From Rathayibacter sp. VKM Ac-2760 (lineage in GTDB: Bacteria; Actinomycetota; Actinomycetes; Actinomycetales; Microbacteriaceae), in assembly GCF_009834185.1 (NCBI RefSeq), contig NZ_CP047173.1:3596001-3660000 (forward strand): 64,000 nt of DNA, read 5' to 3'. The notes beneath the pieces are model-generated. The model was given only the letters and a program-made list of their open reading frames with translations. It made no database searches and was not told the DNA's origin. Both the position numbers and the translations under genes were made by a program. Of this stretch, positions 17,466 through 27,346 are shown piece after piece (within the stretch, counting starts at the first letter, position 1; each line of letters starts with the position of its first letter).

Positions 17466-18532
17466 CCCGCGCCAGAACCACCCGCGCCCCCCTCCTCAGC
17501 GCGGCCCTCGCCGCGACCGCCGCCGGCGTGCTCCTGCTGACCGGCTGCGGCACCACCGCCGTCGAGACCGCCGACGCCGCCGGCACCGTCGACTCCGCCG
17601 AGTGCGCCGCCGACGACACGCAGACCGCCACCGGCGCCGTCTCCCTCACCGACAGCCTCGGCCGCACGGTCGAGCTCGACGCGCCGGCCGAGCGGATCGT
17701 CGTGCTGGAGTGGCAGCAGACGGAGGATCTGCTCACCCTCTGCGTCGCTCCCGTCGGCGCCGCCTCGACCGAGGACTACACCACCTACGTCAGCGCCGAG
17801 ACCCTGCCCGAGAGCACCACCGACGTGGGCGAGCGCGGCGAGCCCGACCTGGACACCCTCTACGGGCTCGACCCCGACCTGATCGTCATCGAGGCCTACA
17901 GCGCCGACGACGACCTGCTGGCCCAGCTCGAGGAGCGCGACGTGCCCGTCCTCGCGACCATCGGCGCGGACGCGAGCGGCCAGATCGACAACATGAAGGA
18001 GGTGTTCTCGCTGCTCGGCCAGGCCACCGGCCGGACCGAGCGCGCCGACGCGGTACTCGCCGAGTTCGACCAGCACCTCGCCGATGCCAAGACCGAGGTC
18101 GCCGAGGCGGCGCTCGCGACGCCCGAGTTCGTCTTCTTCGACGGCTGGATCGAGAGCGGCAACGTCGTCATCCGCCCCTACGGGACGGGCGCGCTGTTCA
18201 CCGAGCTCGGCGAGGAGCTGGGCCTCGAGGGCGCCTGGACCGACGAGATCAACGACTCCTACGGCAGCGGCGGCGTCGACCCCTCCTACGGACTCGCGCA
18301 GACCGACATCGAGGGACTGACCGCGGTCGGCGAGGCGAACCTGATCTACTCCAACGACGGCACCCCCGACAGCTACGTGACCGAGCTGGCGAAGAGCCCG
18401 GTCTGGGCTGCGCTGCCCGCCGTGCAGCAGGGCCGCGCCTTCGAGTTCCCGCCCGGCGTCTGGGGCGCGGGAGGCCCGAAGTCGGGCGAGCAGGCCATCG
18501 ACGCCTTCGTGGACGTCATCGTCGGCGAGTGA
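17462..18532 (+). CDS. Iron-siderophore ABC transporter, substrate-binding lipoprotein
   Basis: A 356-residue extracytoplasmic lipoprotein. The signal peptide ends in the lipobox LLTGC with the lipidated Cys29. The mature part is a type III periplasmic-binding fold of the FecB/FepB (PF01497-like) class: 'SLTDSLGRTVELDAPAERIV' at its start, then 'GLDPDLIVIEAYS' and the C-terminal 'VQQGRAFEFPPGVWG'. It should capture a ferric siderophore and hand it to the permease. It overlaps its upstream and downstream neighbours by 4 bp each, so all three proteins are co-translated. The siderophore cannot be named. Confidence 0.88.
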   Translation: MTRARTTRAPLLSAALAATAAGVLLLTGCGTTAVETADAAGTVDSAECAADDTQTATGAVSLTDSLGRTVELDAPAERIVVLEWQQTEDLLTLCVAPVGAASTEDYTTYVSAETLPESTTDVGERGEPDLDTLYGLDPDLIVIEAYSADDDLLAQLEERDVPVLATIGADASGQIDNMKEVFSLLGQATGRTERADAVLAEFDQHLADAKTEVAEAALATPEFVFFDGWIESGNVVIRPYGTGALFTELGEELGLEGAWTDEINDSYGSGGVDPSYGLAQTDIEGLTAVGEANLIYSNDGTPDSYVTELAKSPVWAALPAVQQGRAFEFPPGVWGAGGPKSGEQAIDAFVDVIVGE

Positions 18533-20552
18533 TCCGCACTCGGACGGCGCTCGTCGGCGTCGGCGTGCTCGCGGCCCTCGCGGTCGTGGTCGTGCTCGTC
18601 GGGCTCTGGCACCTGACCCAGGGCACCTCGGGCATCGGCGCCGACGGGCTGCTGCGCGCGCTGCTCGGCGAGGAGGTGTCGGTCGGCGGAGTCTCGGCGG
18701 CCGACATCTTCGCCGGCTCGCGGCTGCCGCGGCTGGCCGCGGGCATCGCCGTCGGCATCGCGCTCGGCGCAGCCGGGGCGCTGCTGCAGTCGATCTCGCG
18801 CAACGCGCTCGCCTCGCCGGACACGCTCGCGGTGACCGCGGGCGCCTACTTCGCCTTGACGGCAGTGGCCGCCTTCTCGGTGGCCGTGCCGCTCTGGGCG
18901 TCGAGCGGAGTCGCCTTCCTCGGCGGACTCGCGGCGGCGGCCGTCGTGCTCGCGCTCACCGGGCGCGCCGCGGGGACCTCGAGCACCCGGCTGATCCTGG
19001 CCGGCTCGGCCATCGCGATGGCGCTCGATTCCGGCACGGCGATGCTGCTGATCCTGTTCCGGGAGAACACCACCGGGCTGTTCGCCTGGGGCAGCGGCTC
19101 GCTCGGGCAGCTCAACATCGACGCCTCGGTGCGCGCCGCTCCGCTGATCGTCGTCGTCCTCGCGCTGGCCCTGCTGCTCTCGCGCCGTCTCGACGTGCTC
19201 GGTCTCGGCGAGGACGGCGCCGCGACGCTCGGCGTCCCGGTCCGCTCGACCCGCGCGCTGGCCGTGCTCTGCGCGGTGCTGCTCACCAGCACCTCGGTCA
19301 CCCTCGCCGGGCCGATCGCGTTCGTCGGGCTCGGCGCCCCGGTGCTCACCCGGCTGCTGGCCGCGCGGGTGCCGGCGCTGCGCCGCCACGTCTTCCTGGT
19401 CCCGGCCTCGGGTCTGATCGGCGCCGCGCTGATCGTGCTCGCCGATGCGCTGCTGCGCGCGATCCTCAGCCCGGAGGGGGCCACCGCGATCCCCACGGGC
19501 ATCCCGACCGCGGTGCTCGGCGGGGTCGTCATCGTGGTGCTCGCGCTGAGGATGCGCGACGCCGGCTCCGCGCGGACGGCGCGCACGGTGCGCTCCTCGC
19601 TGCGGACGGTCCGGCGCTTCCGGATCGTGCTCGCGGTGCTCGTCGTCCTGCTCGCCGGCACCGTCGTGCTCGGCCTGCTCGCGGGCAGCCTGCAGCTGCG
19701 CCTGGGCGATATCGCCCTCTGGCTGCAGAGCGCGGCACCGGATCTCGTCGCCCGCGCGCTCGACGAGCGGGCGCCGCGCATCGCCGCGGCCGTGCTCGCC
19801 GGTGCGGCTCTCGCGCTCGCGGGCACCGCCGTGCAGGGCACCGTCCGCAATCCGCTGGCCGAGCCGGGACTGCTCGGGATCACCGCCGGCGCCGGCCTCG
19901 GCGCCGTGATCGTGGTGACCACCGGGCTCGGCGGAGGCGGACGGCCCGTGCTGATCGCGATGGCGGTCGCCGCCGGTCTCGCGACCTTCGCGGTGATCGC
20001 CCTGCTGGCCTGGCGGGGCGGTCTGCAGCCGGATCGCTTCGTGCTCGTCGGCATCGGCGCGGGCTACGCCCTGAGCGCGGTGACCGCGTTCCTGCTGCTG
20101 AGCTCGGACCCGTGGCAGACCCCGCGGATCCTCACCTGGCTCTCCGGCACGACCTACGGCCGGTCGCTGCCCGACGTGCTGCCGGTCGCGATCGGGATCC
20201 TGGTGCTGCTGCCGCTGCTCCTGGGCCTGCGCCGCCGCCTCGACCTGCTGGCGATCGACGAGGACACCCCGCGGATCCTCGGCATCCGGCCCGAGCGCAC
20301 CCGGCTGGGCGTGCTCGCGCTCGCGGCCGTCCTCGCCTCGCTGGCCGTCGTCGCCGTCGGGACGGTCGGCTTCGTCGGACTGGTCTCGCCGCACCTGGCG
20401 CGCACGCTCGTCGGCGCGCGGCACGGCCGCATCGTCCCGGTGGCGATGCTGCTCGGCGGGCTGCTCGTGCTCGTCGCGGACACGCTCGGCCGCACGCTGA
20501 TCGCGCCGTCGCAGCTGCCCGCCGGGCTGATGATCGCGCTGGTCGGCGCGCC

Positions 20553-21803
<1,251 letters not shown>

Positions 21804-21874
21804 CGCCCCGTCTTAGCGCACCCGGACGACGGCCGGGTTAACCTGGGCGTCCGCGCCGAGACCGGGAGGCTCCC

Positions 21875-22543
21875 ATCCGCATCCTCATCGTCGACGACGA
21901 GATCAACCTGCTCGGCGCGCTCGAGGCCGGCCTCCAGGGCGAGGGCTTCGCGGTCGACACGGCCACGACCGGCACCGACGCGCTCTGGCTCGCGCAGGAG
22001 GCGGAGTACGCGGCGATCGTGCTCGACCTGATGCTCCCCGACATCAGCGGCTTCCGCGTCTGCGAGCGCCTGCGCGCGGCCGAGGACTGGACGCCGATCC
22101 TGATGCTCACCGCGAAGGACGGCGACCTCGACCAGGTCGAGGCGCTCGACACCGGCGCGGACGACTACCTCACCAAGCCGTTCTCCTTCCCCGTGCTCGT
22201 GGCGCGACTGCGGGCGCTGATCCGACGCGGAGCCGCCGAGCGGCCGACGGTGCTGACCGTCGGTGACCTGGTGCTCGATCCGGCCGCCCACCGGGTGGAG
22301 CGCGGCGGAGTCGCGATCCCGCTCACGGCCCGGGAGTTCAGCGTGCTCGAGTACCTCGTCTCGCGCGCGGGCGACGTCGTGCCCAAGCGCGACATCCTCG
22401 GCGCCGTCTGGGACTTCGACTTCGACGGCGATCCCAACATCGTCGAGGTCTACATCCGGACGCTCCGCAACAAGATCGACCGGCCGTTCGGCCGCGAGAC
22501 GATCCGCACCCAGCGCGGCGCGGGCTATTCGGTGCTGCCGTGA
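21875..22543 (+). CDS. OmpR-family response regulator with apparent ATC start codon
   Basis: A 222-residue response regulator. The receiver has the acidic pair in 'IVDDE', the phospho-acceptor Asp51 in 'VLDLMLPD', Thr in 'MLTAKD' and Lys in 'YLTKPF'. The C-terminal winged helix runs from 'LTAREFSVLEYLVSRAGDVV' to 'IRTQRGAGYSVLP'. Sequence similarity begins at 21875 with ATC CGC ATC CTC ATC; an in-frame stop lies at 21839 and no ATG, GTG, TTG or CTG falls between. GGGAGG sits 5 bp before the ATC, so translation probably begins there on ATC, unless one base is miscalled. It is coupled by GTGA to its kinase. Confidence 0.85.
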   Translation: MRILIVDDEINLLGALEAGLQGEGFAVDTATTGTDALWLAQEAEYAAIVLDLMLPDISGFRVCERLRAAEDWTPILMLTAKDGDLDQVEALDTGADDYLTKPFSFPVLVARLRALIRRGAAERPTVLTVGDLVLDPAAHRVERGGVAIPLTAREFSVLEYLVSRAGDVVPKRDILGAVWDFDFDGDPNIVEVYIRTLRNKIDRPFGRETIRTQRGAGYSVLP

Positions 22544-23883
22544 CGGGCGGGGCTGCTGTGACGGGCGGGGCTGCCGTGACGAAGCGGCGGCGCTCCCTGC
22601 GCTCCCGGATCACGCTGGCGGCGACCGCCGTGGTCGCCCTCGCGGCGGTGCTCGGCGCGGTCGGCTTCCTGCTGGTGCTCTCCTCGGTGCTCGCCGGGAG
22701 CGCCGCGACGGCCGCCGAGACCGAGGCGGAGCGGGTCGCGACGCTGGTCGAGCGCGGCGGTGCGGACGCGGTGCGGACCTCGGAGGGTGTGGTCCAGCTG
22801 ATCGCCGGCGGGCGCGTGGTCGCCGCGGGCGAGGACGCCGAGGACCTGCCCGCGCTGGCGACGCAGGAGCGCGACGAGCCGTTCACGACGACGCCGGCGG
22901 ACGAGGATCCGCTGGTCGTCGCGACCCAGGAGCTCGACGACGGCTCGCTCGTCGTCGTGGGCGTGCCCGACGAGGGCCGCGCGGAGGCGCTCGCGACGAC
23001 CGCGGGGCTGCTCGCGGTGGCCGTCCCGCTGCTGGTCGCGTTCGTCGCGATCGTCTGCTGGACGGTCGTCGGCCGCGCCCTGCGGCCGGTGGACCGGATG
23101 CGCGCGGAGGCGGACGCGGTGACCGCCGCGGCCCTGGACCGCCGCGTCGCGGAGCCCGGCTCGGGCGACGAGATCGACCGGCTCGCGCAGACGCTCAACC
23201 GGATGCTCGGCCGACTCGAGGCCGGCCAGGAGCGGCAGCGGCGGTTCGTCTCGGACGCCTCCCACGAGCTGCGCTCGCCGGTCGCTGCCCTGCGGCAGAG
23301 CGCGGAGGTCGCGCTCGCGCACCCCGACCGGCTCGACGCGGCCCGGCTGGCGACCACGGTCGCCGAGGAGTCGGTGCGGATGGGCGGCCTGATCGAGGGC
23401 CTGCTGCTGCTGGCGCGGGCCGACGAAGCGCGGCTGGCCGTGCTCGCGGTCGCGGTCGACCTCGACGACCTGGCGCTGCGCGAGGTCCGGCGGCTGCGCG
23501 ACTCCGGGATCGCCGTGGACGCCGCGGGGGTCTCGCCGGTGCAGGTCGTGGCGGACGAGGCGCTGCTCGGTCGGGCGCTGCGGAACCTCGTCGACAACGC
23601 GGTGCGGCACCGTGCCTCGCGGCTGGCGATCGCGACCCGGGGCGAGGGCGCGACCGCGGTGCTCGTCGTGGACGACGACGGACCGGGGATCCCGGCGGCC
23701 GATCGCGAGCGGGTGCTCGAGCGCTTCGTCCGGCTGGACGAAGGGCGCGCCCGCGACGCCGGCGGCTCGGGGCTCGGGCTCGCCATCGTCGCCGAGATCG
23801 CGGCGGCGCACGGCGGGAGCGTGACGATCGCGGAATCGCCGTGGGGCGGCGCGCGGCTGACCCTGCGGGTGCCGCTGGGCTGA
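22540..23883 (+). CDS. HAMP-containing sensor histidine kinase
   Basis: A 447-residue membrane kinase. Helix 1 covers about residues 23-50, followed by an extracytoplasmic sensor of about 105 residues, helix 2 at about 155-178, a HAMP linker, the H-box 'SDASHELRSP' with His242, the N-box 'LVDNAVRH', and the G-boxes 'DDDGPGIP' and 'GSGLGLAIV'. It should phosphorylate the response regulator encoded just upstream (GTGA overlap). An 18-bp tandem repeat at the 5' end supplies three in-frame GTG codons (22540, 22558, 22576), so the true N-terminus may be up to 12 residues shorter. The signal is unknown. Confidence 0.9.
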   Translation: MTGGAAVTGGAAVTKRRRSLRSRITLAATAVVALAAVLGAVGFLLVLSSVLAGSAATAAETEAERVATLVERGGADAVRTSEGVVQLIAGGRVVAAGEDAEDLPALATQERDEPFTTTPADEDPLVVATQELDDGSLVVVGVPDEGRAEALATTAGLLAVAVPLLVAFVAIVCWTVVGRALRPVDRMRAEADAVTAAALDRRVAEPGSGDEIDRLAQTLNRMLGRLEAGQERQRRFVSDASHELRSPVAALRQSAEVALAHPDRLDAARLATTVAEESVRMGGLIEGLLLLARADEARLAVLAVAVDLDDLALREVRRLRDSGIAVDAAGVSPVQVVADEALLGRALRNLVDNAVRHRASRLAIATRGEGATAVLVVDDDGPGIPAADRERVLERFVRLDEGRARDAGGSGLGLAIVAEIAAAHGGSVTIAESPWGGARLTLRVPLG

Positions 23884-23902
23884 CCACTCGCGACGGCGGC
23901 CG

Positions 23903-23919
23903 CTTCAGGCTGGCTTCAG
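23903..23919 (+). promoter_or_regulatory. CTTCAG direct repeat, probable response-regulator box
   Basis: CTTCAG-GCTGG-CTTCAG: two perfect hexamers 11 bp apart, one helical turn, lie 59 bp before the PepSY gene and just after the kinase gene. OmpR/PhoB-type regulators bind such direct repeats as head-to-tail dimers. The regulator encoded at 21875 is the obvious candidate. The repeat is seen; the binding is inference. Confidence 0.6.
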
Positions 23920-23977
23920 CGGCGCCGCGGGACAGTGGCTCCGGCGTCGAGCAGCGGCGCCGGAGACGGAGCGGATC

Positions 23978-24529
23978 ATGCAGAAGAAGACCGGGATCAT
24001 CGTCGGAGTCGTGGGCGCGATCGTGCTCGTCGGAGCCGGTACGGGCATCGCCTTCGCCGCGACCGACGGCTTCGAGCGCTCGGACGCGCTGACCGGCGCC
24101 GACCTCGACCGCGCGAGCGAGGTCGCGATCGCCGAGATCGGCGGCGGGACCGTCACCTCGGCCGAGCGCGACGACGACGGCACGCCGGGCTACGAGCTCG
24201 AGCTGCGCGGCGACGACGGCCTCGAGTACGACGTGCGGCTCGACGACTCCTTCGGCGTGCTGATCGTCGACCCCGACGACGACGCGGTGCGCGGCACCGA
24301 CGGCACCACCGGCGGCACCGCGGCCGTCGACCCCGACGACCTCGTCGGCGACGAGCTGACCCGCGCGAGCGAGGCCGCGATCGCCGCGGTCGGCGGCGGA
24401 ACCGTCACCGAGGCCGAGCGCAGCGACGACGCCGACCACGCCTTCGACGTCGAGGTCACCCGCGCCGACGGCACCGACGTGGACGTCGACCTCGACGCGT
24501 CCTACGCGGTCGTCCGCACGGAGGAGTAG
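23978..24529 (+). CDS. Secreted or membrane-anchored protein with two PepSY-like domains
   Basis: A 183-residue protein with one N-terminal hydrophobic segment (residues 7-28, ending 'AGTGIAFAA') that is a signal peptide or anchor. The remainder holds two homologous PepSY-like units: 'LDRASEVAIAEIGGGTVTSA' and 'LTRASEAAIAAVGGGTVTEA', each followed by a Glu/Asp-rich beta region. PepSY domains inhibit proteases or sense envelope conditions. Its position right after a two-component pair, behind the CTTCAG repeat, matches the common regulator-kinase-PepSY arrangement and suggests it is the pair's target. It ends 19 bp from a convergent gene. Confidence 0.8.
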   Translation: MQKKTGIIVGVVGAIVLVGAGTGIAFAATDGFERSDALTGADLDRASEVAIAEIGGGTVTSAERDDDGTPGYELELRGDDGLEYDVRLDDSFGVLIVDPDDDAVRGTDGTTGGTAAVDPDDLVGDELTRASEAAIAAVGGGTVTEAERSDDADHAFDVEVTRADGTDVDVDLDASYAVVRTEE

Positions 24530-24548
24530 GACCCGCCGACGGAGGGGC

Positions 24549-25235
24549 TCAGCCCTTCCCCGGGCCGTTCCCGTTGCCGGGGTTCCCGCCGCTCTCCGGG
24601 CTGCGGCCGTTGCCGTTCCCGCCGCCGTTCCCGCCACTGTTCCCCGGCCCCTCGACCGGCTCCTCGACGGGCGCCTGCGTCGCGGGCGCCTGCACGGCCG
24701 GAGCACCGACGGCGGGTGTCGTCGCGACGGGCGCGGGCGACTCCTCCTCGGGCGGCTCGGTCGGCTCGGCGGGCTCGGTCGGCTCGGTCTCCTCGGGGCT
24801 CGGCGCCGGCTCCTCCTCGGGAGTCTCCACCGGCGCCGGCGTCTCCTCCTCCGGGGACTCCTCGGCCGGCGACTCCTCCTCGGCGGGAGTGGTCTCCTCC
24901 GGCTCGGGTGCGGTCGACTGCTCGGGCGCGGGCACCGCGGCGATCAGCGCGGCGAGATCGGCGCGCACGAGATCGGCCTGGGTCTTGATCGCGGTCGCCC
25001 GCTCGGCCTCGACCGTACCGCCGGCCAGCGCCGCGTCGAGCGTCGCCTGCAGCGCGTCGAGCTCGGTCAGCGCACCCTCCCAGTCGTCGGCCGACGCCTT
25101 CTCGGCCACCGCGACGACCGCGTCGTCGAGCGCCTGCGCGGTCCCGTCGTCGATCGCGGGGTCGGCGGCGGAGCAGCCCGACAGCACGAGCACCGCGGCG
25201 AGCACCGCCGCTGCCACTCCCCCTCGGCGCCTCAC
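24549..25235 (-). CDS. Pro/Glu-rich lipoprotein, partner of the Ser/Thr kinase
   Basis: A 228-residue lipoprotein with lipobox VLSGC (Cys21). Residues 25-115 form a helical domain ('DDAVVAVAEKASADDWEGAL'). A Pro/Glu/Thr-rich linker follows (about 120-185), probably extended and spanning the wall, and then a Gly/Asn-rich tail ('GPGNSGGNGGGNGNG'). GTG 25235 overlaps the stop of the kinase gene by 4 bp, so the two are made together. Extracellular, disordered and wall-spanning is a reasonable reading; the function is not known. The low-complexity tail means length may vary between strains. Confidence 0.7.
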   Translation of the reverse strand: MRRRGGVAAAVLAAVLVLSGCSAADPAIDDGTAQALDDAVVAVAEKASADDWEGALTELDALQATLDAALAGGTVEAERATAIKTQADLVRADLAALIAAVPAPEQSTAPEPEETTPAEEESPAEESPEEETPAPVETPEEEPAPSPEETEPTEPAEPTEPPEEESPAPVATTPAVGAPAVQAPATQAPVEEPVEGPGNSGGNGGGNGNGRSPESGGNPGNGNGPGKG

Positions 25236-26521
25236 GAGCGGATGCTCTCGCGCAGCTGGCGGAGGTGCTCGCCGAGCTCCCCGTCCACGGGCGGCAGCGG
25301 CGACTGACCGCCGCCGAAGAGGATGACCGCCAGGCCGACCGCGATCGCGACCAGCGCGAGGACCAGCACGATCAGCCACGGGCTCGGCCCGCTCCGGCGC
25401 CGGGCGGGCGCGGGAACGGCAGGGCTCGGAACGGCGGGGCCGGCGAGCGGAGCGACCCGCTGCGTCGCGGTCGCGCCGGGCACCGCCTCCGCGAGCACCT
25501 CGGTCGCGCCCAGCGGCAGCACCGACGTCGCGTCGAGCAGCTCGGTCGCCGGCGACGTCTCGAAGCGCTCGGTGGCGGGCGTGCGCTCCGTGGCGGGCGT
25601 CCGCTCCGTCGGCGCTGGGCCGTGCCCGGGCACGTCCGGGACCTCGATCGCCGCCATCGGCGTGTCGCGGCGCGGATCGATCAGCGCGCGCGCCGACTCC
25701 GCGACCTCGATCGCCGTCGGGCGCTCGGCCGGCTCGCGCCGCGTCATCGCGTTCAGCAGCGCCGACCAGCCGCCCCCGAGCGAGTCCGACACCTCGGGGT
25801 CGCGCAGCAGCCGCGCGAGGGTCACCTCGATCGCCGAGCCGGTGAAGGGGCGCCGCCCGGTCAGCGACTCGAGCAGCACCAGGCCGAGCGAGTAGATGTC
25901 GCTCGCCGAGGTCAGCACGTGGCCGTTCGCCTGCTCCGGGCTGAGGTAGGCGGCGGTGCCGATCAGCGTGCCGGGCGAGGTGATGCGGGTCGCGTCGATC
26001 AGGTAGGCGATGCCGAAGTCGGCGAGCTTGGGCCGGAACTCGCGGGTGGTCAGCGGACTCGGCACGAGCAGCACGTTCGAGGGCTTCACATCGCGGTGGA
26101 CGACCCCGGCCGCGTGCACCGTGTGCAGCGCCTCGCCGAGATCGGCGGCCATCGAGGCGACGTCGTTCGGCGCGACCGGTCCGGTGGCGAGCCGCTCCGC
26201 GAGGCTCGGCCCCTCGGCGAGCTCCATCACCATGTAGGCCTGGCCGCCGGTGTCGTCGCCGCCGTCGTCGGCGTCGTAGAGGGTGACCAGCGCCGGGTGG
26301 TTGAGGGCCGCGAGCAGGCGGATCTCGGAGGACTTGCGCTGCAGATCCTGCGCGTCGTCGATGCCGGGCGCGAACATCTTCAGCGCCACCGAGCGGCCGA
26401 GGATCTCGTCCCGCGCCCGGTAGACCGTCGCCATCCCGCCTCGGCCGATCAGCTCCTCGATCGTGTAGCGGCGGCCGATCGTCGTGCCGACCACGCGGTT
26501 CTCGCCCGTCTGGGATGACAC
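25232..26521 (-). CDS. Membrane Ser/Thr protein kinase (PknA/PknB-like)
   Basis: A 429-residue Hanks-type kinase. It shows the glycine loop 'GRGGMATV' (27-34), Lys48, the catalytic 'HRDVKPSN' at 142-149, 'DFG' at 168-170 and the activation-loop 'GTAAYLSPEQ'. A linker rich in 'TERTPATE' repeats follows, then a single membrane helix near 375-400 ('WLIVLVLALVAIAVGLAVIL') and a short outer tail. No PASTA domains are present, so it lacks the muropeptide-sensing ectodomain of PknB. GTG 26521 is preceded by GAGGAGG. The Thr-rich linker could itself be phosphorylated. It is coupled to the lipoprotein gene. Confidence 0.9.
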   Translation of the reverse strand: MSSQTGENRVVGTTIGRRYTIEELIGRGGMATVYRARDEILGRSVALKMFAPGIDDAQDLQRKSSEIRLLAALNHPALVTLYDADDGGDDTGGQAYMVMELAEGPSLAERLATGPVAPNDVASMAADLGEALHTVHAAGVVHRDVKPSNVLLVPSPLTTREFRPKLADFGIAYLIDATRITSPGTLIGTAAYLSPEQANGHVLTSASDIYSLGLVLLESLTGRRPFTGSAIEVTLARLLRDPEVSDSLGGGWSALLNAMTRREPAERPTAIEVAESARALIDPRRDTPMAAIEVPDVPGHGPAPTERTPATERTPATERFETSPATELLDATSVLPLGATEVLAEAVPGATATQRVAPLAGPAVPSPAVPAPARRRSGPSPWLIVLVLALVAIAVGLAVILFGGGQSPLPPVDGELGEHLRQLRESIRS

Positions 26522-26700
26522 TGTTCCTCCTCGGGCGGGTGCTGCGGCAGTGCCGCGCCCCCCGGTGCGACCGCTCCCCAGGGTAGTACGTCCGCCCTCA
26601 GGGCGCCGGGACGGCCGGGGCCCTCCCGGGACTCTGTCAAGCGGGTGCCCGGCCCAGGGCCCGCGCGTAGCGTGGCTGATCCCCGACGAAAGGTGACGAC

Positions 26701-26997
26701 ATGGACGTGGACGACCAGGGATCGACGATCGGCGCGACGAACGGCGCGGCTCCGGCCGTGGCGAACGGCACCGAGCAGGTCGAGAAGGACCGCGCGGAGT
26801 CCCCCGGCAGCGAGCGCGAGACCGAGGTCCGCCAGAACCAGGACCCGACGACGACCCAGACGGAGACCTCCGGCTCGGCCGAGGTCATCTCCGTGCCCGG
26901 CACCGGCGGCGCGGACGACGTCGGCACCGTCGAGGTCGACCCCGACGAGGTCTCCCTCAACGGCAAGCCGTTCCCGGGGCATGCCGGAACGAAATGA
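26701..26997 (+). CDS. Small acidic hypothetical protein running into a repeat
   Basis: A 98-residue acidic, Gly/Thr/Glu-rich protein without hydrophobic segments, likely disordered. A GAAAGG site precedes ATG 26701. The last residues (FPGHAGTK) and the stop lie inside the first unit of a 68-bp tandem repeat, so the C-terminus may have been replaced or trimmed when the repeat arrived. It is divergent from the Ser/Thr kinase. No homologous family recognised. Confidence 0.5.
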   Translation: MDVDDQGSTIGATNGAAPAVANGTEQVEKDRAESPGSERETEVRQNQDPTTTQTETSGSAEVISVPGTGGADDVGTVEVDPDEVSLNGKPFPGHAGTK

Positions 26998-27136
26998 TCC
27001 GGCATACCCCGGGAAGTACTTTCCCGCCGTCTTCGCCGGCAGAGGGGCACGCCGGAACGAAATGATCCGGCATACCCCGGGAAGTACTTTCACGCCGTCT
27101 TCGCCGGCAGAGGGGCACGCCGGAACGAAATGATCC
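26976..27136. repeat. 68-bp tandem repeat with hairpin, about 2.4 copies
   Basis: Units start at 26976, 27044 and 27112 (each 'GGGGCAYGCCGGAACG') and are nearly identical. Each full unit contains an imperfect 13-bp stem (GGGGCATGCCGGA / TCCGGCATACCCC) around a 9-nt loop ACGAAATGA, then an AAGTACTT palindrome between G and C runs. The third copy stops after the loop at 27136. The hairpins lie at the 3' end of the small acidic gene and may terminate its transcript. Confidence 0.85.
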
Positions 27137-27210
27137 CTTCGCTCTTCGTATCGAGCGACGAGGCCGCTTCGCCTCTCTGTGGTGACGGAGAGGACGCGCG
27201 GCGGGCGATC

Positions 27211-27336
27211 ATGCTGGTCGAGTAGCCCCGCAGGGGCGTATCGAGACCTGCCGTCCCCGACAGGGCGGTCTGCAGACTCGCCTTCCGACGGAAGTGGATC
27301 TCGATACGCCCGCTCCGCGGGCTACTCGATCAGCAT
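27211..27336. repeat. Full copy of the composite intergenic repeat (126 bp, inverted ends)
   Basis: Left end ATGCTGGTCGAGTAGCCC and right end GGGCTACTCGATCAGCAT are inverted copies (17/18). Each is followed inward by a GTATCGAGA-type block. The 55-bp middle resembles the middle of the copy at 30923 (blocks 'CCGTCCCC' and 'GGTCTGCAGACTC' versus 'GGATCTGCGGACTC'). It sits between two convergent gene ends. No coding capacity. Confidence 0.8.
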
Positions 27337-27346
27337 GGCGGAGGTC

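Noticed and set aside
26976..27136. CRISPR array
   Set aside because: The units are directly adjacent 68-bp tandem copies with no unique spacers, and no cas genes are nearby.
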